From the NCBI GenBank assembly GCA_007571355.1, contig RKRO01000083.1, positions 1-13,080 of the forward strand: a stretch of DNA of 13,080 nt, in the 5' to 3' direction. Position numbers and translations under genes: made by a program. The notes under the pieces were generated by a model that did no database searches, had not been told where the DNA came from, and saw only the letters and a list, made by a program, of their open reading frames with translations. Below, piece by piece: positions 6,857 through 13,080 of this stretch (its first letter is position 1; each line of letters starts with the position of its first letter). This DNA comes from Candidatus Poribacteria bacterium. Its GTDB lineage: Bacteria > Poribacteria > WGA-4E > WGA-3G.

Positions 6857-7930
6857 ATGGACAGTATCGGATCCCTGAGTGACCGAAAACAAAACACGAT
6901 ACGTATCCTTTTCTTAGTTCTCGTTTTGTTCACGTTTTTACCCCGTTTGTTCTCGCTGTCGAGGCATTGGGCAACTGATGAGGATTTGTGGATGCAACGT
7001 TCGCGTAACTTCTTCTTCGCATTAAAAACCGGTCAGTTCGAGGACACGCTTGTAGCGTACCATCCCGGCATTACAACCTGTTGGCTCGGGAGTCTATCTA
7101 TCTGGCTAACGGCTCAACAAGGAGCCTCTTATAATTGGTTCCACTCGGGACATTTTATGTCACCGGGCATGCTTGCGCGCGTGAGATTTCCAATCGTCTT
7201 TTTAAGTGGGATGCTGACTCTGATAGCAGGTGTTCTTCTCCATCGCTTGTTCGGCCCCCTACTTGCAAACATAGGCACCCTATTTTTAGCAATTGAACCT
7301 TTTTTGCTTTCGGAGAGTCGTAGGGCGCACACAGATGTGCTAACGGCACTCTTTCTGTTCTTGGCACTGCTATTATGGATCTGTTATTTGGAAGGTGAAA
7401 CGCGTAACCCTCGGCGCGACATCGTTTTATCGGGCATCTGTTTCGGATTAGCCTGTCTCACCAAAAGCCATGCAGGTGCATTTATTCTTTTTCTACCTGT
7501 GCTACTGATTTGGTACTCTTATCAACGCCACATCTATGCCGCTCAACTTGTGTTGAGCGGTGTGCTATGGACAGCATCCACGTTACTGACGGTAGGGATT
7601 GTATGGCCTTATCTATGGACTGTTAAATTTGGAAACCTACCGTTGTTGCCATTTCTTTTTCTTGGAAGCGGCGTGCTCCTATTATGGAGTTGGAAAAAGT
7701 TTTCACAAAAAACAGATTTCACATTCTCAAAAACAGAGCTGCTTCTCATAGCTTGTAGTGTGCTTGCCGTGGGCATCCCGACCCTGTTTGCCGCTAAAAT
7801 GGTAATCAGCCACATGTATAACGCTTTAATCACATCACATGGGCTCCCCTCTCGGTTTCTGGGGAAAATACGCCGCAATCCCGGGCCGTTCTTCTTTCCA
7901 GTCATGGGTTCGTTTGGAGTGGCCTTTTGA
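6857..7930 (+). CDS. GT39-like glycosyltransferase, N-terminal part of a split gene
   Basis: The ATG at 6857 follows GGAAAGG (6843-6849) by 7 nt and lies just after the stop of the preceding gene; an in-frame ATG at 6827 has poorer support. The 357-aa product has TM1 (about 16-34), then the catalytic-type pair Asp41-Glu42 in ATDEDLWMQRSRNFF. HPGITTCWLG and about eight more membrane segments follow. It stops right after NPGPFFFPV, a conserved interior motif of GT39/ArnT-like enzymes, where the family continues with another run of helices. That continuation is present in a second frame from 7927, so this is the front of one roughly 600-aa protein broken by a single -1 frame change. The cause could be a real mutation, recoding, coupled translation or a homopolymer error. 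Confidence 0.85.
   Translation: MDSIGSLSDRKQNTIRILFLVLVLFTFLPRLFSLSRHWATDEDLWMQRSRNFFFALKTGQFEDTLVAYHPGITTCWLGSLSIWLTAQQGASYNWFHSGHFMSPGMLARVRFPIVFLSGMLTLIAGVLLHRLFGPLLANIGTLFLAIEPFLLSESRRAHTDVLTALFLFLALLLWICYLEGETRNPRRDIVLSGICFGLACLTKSHAGAFILFLPVLLIWYSYQRHIYAAQLVLSGVLWTASTLLTVGIVWPYLWTVKFGNLPLLPFLFLGSGVLLLWSWKKFSQKTDFTFSKTELLLIACSVLAVGIPTLFAAKMVISHMYNALITSHGLPSRFLGKIRRNPGPFFFPVMGSFGVAF
7895..7930 (+). other. Frame-change site in the second GT39 gene
   Basis: Reading must move from the 6857 frame to the 7927 frame somewhere between the FFPV motif and the TGA at 7928-7930. Family spacing (PV, about four residues, F, about four residues, then LTL) fits best if one T is missing from the TTTT run at 7925-7928. 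An extra T would give A-F-L-T-L-P-L without a stop. The stop also overlaps a TTG codon as TTGA, so termination followed by re-initiation, or -1 slippage, cannot be excluded from sequence alone. Confidence 0.7.
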
Positions 7931-8661
7931 CACTGCCACTGATCCTTTTTGCAATATATCGTTCTTTTCGGATGCGCCTGAAGAAGAAAAAGATATTTCG
8001 CATTGTCATCGTGATGTGTTTTTTTGCGGTATTTTACATAATGGGGTTGAGTTATGTTTCCAAAAAAATTTCTCGTTATATTGTCATTTTATTGCCTGCT
8101 ATAAGTTTTCTAACAGCCTTAGGTGCAATGCAGCTGGTACAACTCATATCAGATAAAAAACGCCGCTATTGCGTCCTCGGCATTATTTTTCTGCTACAAG
8201 CTGCACCTATTCTAATGCTTTATCCTAACTTCCGTGCTTATCATCATCCGCTTTTATCTGAACGGTGGATTGAAGAAAATACGAGTAGTATTACAGGAGC
8301 AGGCTTAGATCTGGCAGCAGCCTATCTCAATGCAAAGCCGGATGCCGAACACCTCCGTGTTAAGCACACTTGGATGTGTAAAGAGTTTGCACACTATTTT
8401 GTCGGTGAGGCGAGACTCTACTACAACTACGATGCTTCAGATCCTAATTTCGATTACGATTTGGAGTATCTATACGATAAACAGATACAACACACGCCAA
8501 CAGATACACATATCAAACCCACTCAAAATTCAAAAAAACAGAAAAATAAAAAAGCTGTACATCGTGAATTAGAACATATCATCCGTTTAAACGGTATTGA
8601 TTACGTCTGGATCTATCGTGTGCTTCATGCTCCGCCAACAAACGACACCGCAACTGAATGA
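7927..8661 (+). CDS. GT39-like glycosyltransferase, C-terminal part of a split gene
   Basis: The open frame, which can begin at TTG 7927, encodes 244 aa. It gives the remaining helices of the preceding enzyme (about residues 1-12, 25-46, 50-72 and 80-97), including KKISRYIVILLPAISFL, equivalent to the (D)RY..P segment of ArnT-like proteins. A soluble tail follows with LDLAAAYLNAKPDAEHLRV and a terminal NGIDYVWIYR, both typical of this family's C-terminus. It has no catalytic Asp-Glu motif of its own and no independent ribosome binding site, so on its own it is not a complete enzyme. Fused with 6857-7930 it gives about 601 aa, normal for the family. A Lys/Asn/Gln-rich insert lies before the final motif. 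Confidence 0.8.
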   Translation: MTLPLILFAIYRSFRMRLKKKKIFRIVIVMCFFAVFYIMGLSYVSKKISRYIVILLPAISFLTALGAMQLVQLISDKKRRYCVLGIIFLLQAAPILMLYPNFRAYHHPLLSERWIEENTSSITGAGLDLAAAYLNAKPDAEHLRVKHTWMCKEFAHYFVGEARLYYNYDASDPNFDYDLEYLYDKQIQHTPTDTHIKPTQNSKKQKNKKAVHRELEHIIRLNGIDYVWIYRVLHAPPTNDTATE

Positions 8662-8674
8662 AGAGATGCCTTTT

Positions 8675-9592
8675 ATGGAAGCCAATAGCCTTTTCCAACT
8701 GTCCATCGTCATTCCTGCCTATAATGAAACCGAATCGCTGCCGGTTTTACTCTCACAGCTCCGCGCAACTGTCCAAACACACGGGTATCAGGTAGAGATC
8801 ATCGTTATCAACGACGGCAGCACAGACGACACCGCTGATGTCTTAGACGCACTCGCTGCAGAAGCAGCACTACCGGTTCACGTTATCCACTTCAGACGCA
8901 ACCGCGGCAAAGCCGAGGCACTCGCCGCAGGTTTTCAAAAAGCCACCGGCGACATCGTCATCACCATGGACGCAGACCTCCAAGACGACCCCGCAGAAAT
9001 GCCCAAACTCATTGAAACGCTCGAAACAGGCACCTATGGACTCGTCTCGGGGTGGAAATACCCGCGCAAAGACCCGTTTGAAAAACGCGCCTTCTCTTTT
9101 GTGTTCAATCGCGTCGTTGCGCTGCTCACAGGTGTCAAACTTCACGACATGAATTGTGGATTCAAGGCATACCGCGCCGAAGTCGTTAAGGCATTGCATC
9201 TTTACGGCGACTTGCACCGGTATATCCCGATACTCGCGCATGCCGCAGGCTTTTCTGTCGGTGAAGTGAAGGTCAGACACCATCCCCGGCGGTTTGGCAC
9301 ATCCAAATATGGACTCAAACGGATACCGAAAGGTTTCTTTGATCTGCTCACCGTGTTATTCTTGACGAAATACAAAAAACGACCGATGCACTTTTTCGCA
9401 GGGATTGGCAGCTTCTTTGCATTCAGTGGTATCATGCTGCTTGTGGGACTCGCCATCGGACATTTCTTCCCGATTTTGGCACTCCCACGTCTGCCGTGTG
9501 GCATCGCCGCCGGACTGTGTCTCGGCATCGGCATCCTACTGACAGGGCTGGGGATTCTGGGCGAGCTGCTCCTCGCGTTGAGAAACGAATGA
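8675..9592 (+). CDS. GtrB/DPM1-like GT2 polyprenyl-phosphate glycosyltransferase
   Basis: I start at ATG 8675, which has GAAGAG (8660-8665) 9 nt upstream; ATG 8666 is in frame and possible. The 305-aa product has a GT-A domain with IVIPAYNETESLPVLL (11-26), IINDGSTDDT-type nucleotide site (VINDGSTDDT, 44-53) and RNRGKAEAL (75-83). The metal-binding DADLQDDP is at 99-106, and MNCGFKAYR lies near 160. RRFGTSKYG (206-214) follows, then two C-terminal membrane helices (about 243-262 and 275-303). This is the layout of enzymes that transfer a sugar from a nucleotide donor to polyprenyl phosphate at the cytoplasmic face (DPM1 and GtrB families). The product would be the donor for the two GT39-type enzymes just upstream. 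The stop overlaps the next start as ATGA. The sugar is unknown. Confidence 0.93.
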   Translation: MEANSLFQLSIVIPAYNETESLPVLLSQLRATVQTHGYQVEIIVINDGSTDDTADVLDALAAEAALPVHVIHFRRNRGKAEALAAGFQKATGDIVITMDADLQDDPAEMPKLIETLETGTYGLVSGWKYPRKDPFEKRAFSFVFNRVVALLTGVKLHDMNCGFKAYRAEVVKALHLYGDLHRYIPILAHAAGFSVGEVKVRHHPRRFGTSKYGLKRIPKGFFDLLTVLFLTKYKKRPMHFFAGIGSFFAFSGIMLLVGLAIGHFFPILALPRLPCGIAAGLCLGIGILLTGLGILGELLLALRNE

Positions 9593-10542
9593 AAACACTC
9601 CGACACGCCCTCGGCTCCCTCATCGCCGGGATACTCCTCTATTTTCTCATCAAACCCTTTGGACAGACACACACCGCACTCAAGGATGCGACTTATGAGA
9701 TACACTGGGACTGGTTGATCTGTTCCTTCGGTACGATTCTCTTTTACTGGAGCGCGTATCTCATCCCCTTTGCAACACTCTTGAACCGACTCGCAGAAAA
9801 GCCTGTTTCCTTTCGCAATGCCTTTACCTTGTTCCATTTGGCGAACATCACAAGGTACCTCCCCGGACGGATATGGGGTGTCGTGCGGTTGCTTTCACTC
9901 AGCCGTCGATTCGGCTTGAGCAAAACGGCTGTCGGGAGCAGTCTGACCCTGCACGTCGGGATTGAAACCGCAATCGGTGGACTCATCGGTTTATCACTGC
10001 TTTTTTCACCGAAAATGCGGGACACTGCGTCGGGGCTGCTGGCGAATCTATCGGGACACACACCGATGTTGAGGATCGCGTGTGTCGGTGTGCTCCTCGG
10101 TGGTCTCCTATTCCTGTTCCCGAAGGTGGCACGCCACGCTCGGCAGCTTCTGAAATCGTTTTCACCGCTGTTGAAAAATACGGGACTCTGGGTGAATGTT
10201 CTCATCCGTCACGTGTTGCTGTGGGTTTGTCAAGGGTTCGCCTTTTTTCTGTTTGTGAGAGGTTTCGCCTCTGTGCAGTGGGCTGACGCTTGGGGGCTCA
10301 CCGCTTGCTTCGCGTTTGCGTGGATCGTTGGGTTCTTGAGTTTCTTGACCCCCGGTGGTTTAGGCGTACGTGAAGGGCTGCTCAGTCTGCTCTTATCACG
10401 TTATATGCCTGCCTCACAAGCGACGCTCGTTGCGCTGCTCTGTCGGGTCTGGATGCTCAGTGCCGAGATGCTCTTAGCAGGCACCGCCTTTTTTATTCAC
10501 AGGAGGTCTTATGAAAGACAAAATGATACTCACAATCTCTGA
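9589..10542 (+). CDS. LPG-synthase-TM / UPF0104 family membrane protein
   Basis: The ATG at 9589 overlaps the previous TGA (ATGA), which decides the start. The 317-aa product is very hydrophobic with about seven to eight membrane helices. An RYLPGRIWGVVRLLSL motif follows the second or third helix, and TPGGLGVREGLL lies at 254-265; the latter is the hallmark of the lysylphosphatidylglycerol synthase TM region family (PF03706, UPF0104, also in archaeal AglD-like proteins). No soluble aminoacyl-transferase domain like that of MprF is attached. In this setting, next to a lipid-linked-sugar synthase, a role in glycolipid flipping or transfer is more likely than lysyl-PG synthesis, but this is inference. 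Its end overlaps the next gene by 32 nt. Confidence 0.88.
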   Translation: MKTLRHALGSLIAGILLYFLIKPFGQTHTALKDATYEIHWDWLICSFGTILFYWSAYLIPFATLLNRLAEKPVSFRNAFTLFHLANITRYLPGRIWGVVRLLSLSRRFGLSKTAVGSSLTLHVGIETAIGGLIGLSLLFSPKMRDTASGLLANLSGHTPMLRIACVGVLLGGLLFLFPKVARHARQLLKSFSPLLKNTGLWVNVLIRHVLLWVCQGFAFFLFVRGFASVQWADAWGLTACFAFAWIVGFLSFLTPGGLGVREGLLSLLLSRYMPASQATLVALLCRVWMLSAEMLLAGTAFFIHRRSYERQNDTHNL

Positions 10543-10780
10543 AAGACTTCGCATGAACACCGAAAACGTCCGGATCACAGGATACACCGACGCAGGCGAA
10601 AAACAGACCTTTTACATCCGCGGCGAAAACGCGTGGTGGTTTGAAAGCCTTCTGAAGGTCGGCACACAGATTACCCTCCGCGCGCGGGAAACATACGAAA
10701 TAGAGGTCGGCACACAAGAGAACCTTGTTTGCATTCCACGCGAAAACACCCTAAAAGTAGAGAAAGCAGACACCGTATGA
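10511..10780 (+). CDS. Unrecognised 89-aa soluble protein
   Basis: The ATG at 10511 follows a near-perfect AGGAGGT (10501-10507) placed inside the end of the upstream gene. The 89-aa product has no membrane segment or signal. It appears to be a short helix (about 3-15) followed by beta strands with charged turns (VRITGYTD, TFYIRG, WWFESLL, TQITLRA, YEIEVGT), suggesting a small beta-barrel or sandwich. One Cys and a Trp-Trp pair are present. I do not recognise the family. Its TGA overlaps the ATG of the ECF sigma factor gene, so the two are probably made in a fixed ratio. It might be a regulator or partner of the sigma factor, since no anti-sigma gene is seen nearby, but nothing in the protein proves it. 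Confidence 0.8.
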   Translation: MKDKMILTISERLRMNTENVRITGYTDAGEKQTFYIRGENAWWFESLLKVGTQITLRARETYEIEVGTQENLVCIPRENTLKVEKADTV

Positions 10781-11325
10781 CCCCGATAGACGAAAAACAC
10801 TGCATCACACGCACACAACAAGGCGACACCGAAGCGTTTGCCCCGCTCGTTGGCAAATACCACACCCGGGTTCACAACCACATCTACCGGCGCGTCCGAG
10901 ACACGGAAGTCGCCAAAGACTTAACACAAGAGACGTGGCTGAAGGCGTTGCGAGGTATCCACACGTTCCGAGGCGAGGCGGCCTTCTCCTCATGGCTCTA
11001 TCGGATCGCGGAAAACGTCTGTATCGATTATTTCCGAAAGCAGAAACACGACACCGACCCCCTGCATCTCATACCCACAGACCGCATCACCGACACACAC
11101 GCATGTCCGAGCCAAGATATCCTCCGCCAAGAGTGCCGAGAAACACTGAAAAACGCTATCAAATGCCTCTCAGAAACACGCCGAAAGGTCTTCGTATTAT
11201 ACTACCATCACGAGTTGCCCATCAAAGCGATCGCACGGATTCTGAACCGTTCTGAAGGCACCATCAAAACACATCTCCGAAACGCACGACTCCAGCTCCA
11301 AGAGCTCTTAACACCTTCTCTTTAA
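10777..11325 (+). CDS. ECF-type RNA polymerase sigma factor
   Basis: The ATG at 10777 overlaps the preceding stop (ATGA). The 182-aa product is the normal length for an extracytoplasmic-function sigma factor. Region 2 spans about 19-90, with RDTEVAKDLTQETWLKAL (41-58) and the promoter-melting stretch FSSWLYRIAENVCIDYFRK. A short variable linker follows, then region 4 (about 122-177) with LSETRRKVFVLYYHHELPI and the DNA-reading helix IARILNRSEGTIKTHLRNAR. There is no C-terminal extension. It ends the glycan operon. An anti-sigma gene often follows an ECF gene, but none is visible in the next 345 nt. It may direct expression of this operon or of other envelope genes. Confidence 0.95.
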   Translation: MTPIDEKHCITRTQQGDTEAFAPLVGKYHTRVHNHIYRRVRDTEVAKDLTQETWLKALRGIHTFRGEAAFSSWLYRIAENVCIDYFRKQKHDTDPLHLIPTDRITDTHACPSQDILRQECRETLKNAIKCLSETRRKVFVLYYHHELPIKAIARILNRSEGTIKTHLRNARLQLQELLTPSL

Positions 11326-11670
11326 AAGAAGACCCCAGCCGTATGAAAGAAAAGTTACTCGAGTCGAAACACCCCTTAGTTTGTATAGCGGTGTGTGGGA
11401 CCTGATGAGAGACCCTTTGTATGGGGTAAAATCAAGACGAATTAGGGATACACCGTCTCCGTGGGTTTCTGCTAATACAAAAATCGCAAAATCTTTCCGG
11501 TATTTTGCCTCGGCAAGTTCTTGAACGCGTTAAAAAAGCACCTTATGCAAACTGAATGGCTCTGGAGATACTGTTGTATCGCTTGCATTTGTGCGACAAG
11601 CGTTGTAAAATAGATATAGAGCCTTAGGAGCACTACAGAACGCGCATCCTCCACGGAGTCGGTACATGCC
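11326..11670. other. 345-nt gap with only tiny ORFs
   Basis: No supported gene lies between the sigma factor and the protease-like gene. Forward strand ORFs include 20 codons at 11343-11405 and 22 codons at 11545-11613, the latter Cys-rich but without a ribosome binding site. A 66-codon reverse ORF (11472-11672) has no family features or good start. The 20-codon ORF just after the sigma gene sits where an anti-sigma gene often starts and might be a remnant, but it is too short to judge. I see no clear terminator; a possible promoter lies at 11583-11611. Confidence 0.5.
11583..11611 (+). promoter_or_regulatory. Possible promoter for the protease-like gene
   Basis: TTGCAT (11583-11588) and TAAAAT (11606-11611) are 17 bp apart. 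The -10 matches consensus at five of six positions, while the -35 matches only the TTG. Transcription would begin near 11618, about 50 nt before the start codon at 11671. The position after a gene-free gap is sensible, but the weak -35 keeps this tentative. Confidence 0.35.
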
Positions 11671-13080
11671 ATGCGATTTTTAGTATCCGTCAGTCTTATC
11701 TTTTCTCTGCTGAGCAGCTGCGTACTCGCCGATTGGGGGACCCCGCACTTTAATGGCGAGATATGGCTATGTGGGACACCCCGCCTGCATCAGGAACACC
11801 TTGCCCAACGTCCACCCAAAGAAGTTGCCGCTGCACCAGCTGCACCCATTCAAATCGGGCAGACAGATCGCTTTTTTATTCACATTCCAGACGCAGAGGT
11901 AACAGCCACCTGTATTGCCAAAAGTGAACATCTCTACGTCTATATCGAAAATTCGGTGCACGCTATGCTCACGAAGGCTGAAGCTGCCGAAATCGCTCGA
12001 GAATTCGATACACGGATCTATCCGCGCGTCCGTCAGTGGATGGGAACCGAGTGGAAACCTGGACTCGATAGAGATAACCGCATCACACTATTGATGCACG
12101 ATGTCGGCATGAATGAATCAGGACTTGACTACGGCGGTTACTTCGCGCCCGCCGATCAACTGCCTATGGCACCGAACAGTAACCGGCGTGAGATGCTCTA
12201 TATGGACATCTTCCAGTTCAGAGAACGTTCCCGCCACACCTTTTATAGCAGCCTTGCACACGAATTCGCGCACCTCGTCAATTGGTTCCAAAACGGTGGG
12301 ACAACCGATCAACGATGGTTAGAAGAAGGAACGGCATCCTTCGTGGAGTGGGCAGTTTACGGCACAGTACACACTATCTTTGTTGACAACTATCTCACAG
12401 ATCCCAGCGTATCGCTTGCATACTCGAACACCTGGGATGTCTATTACGGCGGTGCCTTCATGCTCATGCTCTATCTTTACGAACAGTATGGCGGGCGCGA
12501 ACTCATTCGCAATATCGTCGAAACCGATACCCTCGGCGAACAGGCAATCGATGCTGCCTTAGCAGCCAGCCGGAGAAATGAACGCTTTCCCGATGTCTTT
12601 CTGGAGTGGGGACTCGCGAATTGGCAGAACACACAAACAGAAAACAAAAAACTCGGCTATGCTGCCTTGCGCAGCCGAAAGGTAACTGCTGCCGTGCCGC
12701 GCATCTTCACCTATCCGAGCGCAGTGAACAGCCTCCCGATTGATCAGTGGGGCATGTCCTATATCCGCTTTCAGAATCTATCTGAAACGCTTGATATATC
12801 CATAACCGGCACGGGCTCAGGAAACCTATACGCCACGACGCTCTACCTGCCCGCTAATGGACAACCCACCGTTACACCTGTCCCGTTTGACACCCAAAAT
12901 AGAGGGCACATTCAGCGGAAAGGACTCCAGCAAGCTGATGAAATCCTATTAATGGTGACAGCCGATACACCGCAGATGTTCAGTTATGCCGCCGTCGATA
13001 CGCCTAAAGATTTTATTCTCGGCATACCACGTGAGCGCATATCCCAGACAGCACCGCATTCTATAACCGCTGCCCTTGAC
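11671..13080 (+). CDS. Secreted or lipoprotein zinc metalloprotease-like protein, partial
   Basis: The frame is open for 470 codons from ATG 11671 to the window edge, so the C-terminus is missing. GGAG at 11655-11658 is 12 nt upstream, slightly long. Residues 1-20 form a signal peptide: LLSSC (13-17) fits a lipobox, while VLA before Asp21 fits ordinary signal peptidase, so the export class is uncertain. The zinc motif HEFAH is at 197-201, and RWLEEGTASF places Glu219 as a likely third ligand 18 residues after the second His. This is the HExxH...E arrangement seen in hyicolysin-like (M30) and other gluzincin-type peptidases. Before it lies a roughly 170-residue domain with ITLLMHDV. The part after about 330 looks like beta strands, perhaps a C-terminal adhesion or PPC-like domain. 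Substrate is unknown. It appears separate from the glycan operon. Confidence 0.88.
   Translation, partial: MRFLVSVSLIFSLLSSCVLADWGTPHFNGEIWLCGTPRLHQEHLAQRPPKEVAAAPAAPIQIGQTDRFFIHIPDAEVTATCIAKSEHLYVYIENSVHAMLTKAEAAEIAREFDTRIYPRVRQWMGTEWKPGLDRDNRITLLMHDVGMNESGLDYGGYFAPADQLPMAPNSNRREMLYMDIFQFRERSRHTFYSSLAHEFAHLVNWFQNGGTTDQRWLEEGTASFVEWAVYGTVHTIFVDNYLTDPSVSLAYSNTWDVYYGGAFMLMLYLYEQYGGRELIRNIVETDTLGEQAIDAALAASRRNERFPDVFLEWGLANWQNTQTENKKLGYAALRSRKVTAAVPRIFTYPSAVNSLPIDQWGMSYIRFQNLSETLDISITGTGSGNLYATTLYLPANGQPTVTPVPFDTQNRGHIQRKGLQQADEILLMVTADTPQMFSYAAVDTPKDFILGIPRERISQTAPHSITAALD

Noticed and set aside
7839..8156. 105-codon ORF in the third frame across the GT39 break
   Set aside because: It lacks the hydrophobic helices and GT39 motifs seen in the two other frames; a shadow.
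8870..9837. Two long reverse ORFs opposite the GT2 and UPF0104 genes
   Set aside because: The forward frames contain complete catalytic motifs and coupled starts; the reverse frames show no domain or ribosome binding site.
10612..10881. Reverse ORFs opposite the 89-aa gene and the start of the sigma gene
   Set aside because: No ribosome binding site or recognisable domain; the forward genes have AGGAGGT and an ATGA overlap.
11472..11672. 66-codon reverse ORF in the gap before the protease-like gene
   Set aside because: No ribosome binding site or family motif; its first codons fall on the forward gene's start region, so it is probably chance.

Overview
The window most likely comes from an uncultured bacterium, and my best guess is a Candidatus Poribacteria-type lineage (inference, roughly 0.6). 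The main reason is the WD40 protein. Its N-terminus reads W-x-x-P-x-G-x-x-A-R-L-G-x-G followed by a propeller blade, which I remember from the large WD40 families of that group. A cluster of lipid-linked-sugar glycosyltransferases, an ECF sigma factor and an HExxH secreted protease with the same codon style also fit. No rRNA, tRNA, CRISPR array or insertion sequence was seen.

Region A (1-4886, all genes on +). A promoter with both hexamers at sigma-70 consensus (65-93) precedes a leader of about 460 nt. The leader holds a pentanucleotide tract, (AGGCC)9 plus one TGGCC, inside a possible 59-aa ORF. Three small, membrane-anchored, Cys-rich proteins of unknown family follow: 565-858, 871-1197 and 1335-1907. 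The third has a five-copy GDDDPP-type linker and a 12-Cys domain. Next come a 639-aa protein with about 14 WD40 blades (1935-3854) and a Met/His-rich predicted outer-membrane beta-barrel (3864-4886). Apart from one 137-nt gap the genes are tightly spaced. I infer a cell-envelope metal (perhaps copper) or thiol-handling locus. The evidence is residue composition plus membership of the barrel family, so the function is unproven.

Region B (4915-11325, all +, mostly overlapping or nearly so). This is an envelope glycan operon. It contains a large GT39/ArnT-like GT-C enzyme with an unusual N-terminal membrane extension (4915-6852). A second GT39-like enzyme is split by a single -1 frame change at 7925-7928 (6857-7930 plus 7927-8661). 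A GtrB/DPM1-like GT2 (8675-9592) would make polyprenyl-phosphate-sugar. An LPG-synthase-TM/UPF0104 integral membrane protein (9589-10542) follows. An unrecognised 89-aa protein (10511-10780) and an ECF sigma factor (10777-11325) are joined to the run by overlapping start and stop codons. The logical scheme is that the GT2 charges a lipid carrier, the GT39 enzymes move the sugar to an acceptor outside the membrane, and the sigma factor may regulate this or a linked envelope process. The first three genes look more AT-rich at third codon positions than the GT2-to-sigma genes, so the operon may have been assembled from two sources.

Region C (11326-13080). A 345-nt gap with a possible promoter and only tiny ORFs leads into a secreted zinc-metalloprotease-like gene (HEFAH plus a downstream EEG). 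It is open to the window edge and therefore partial.
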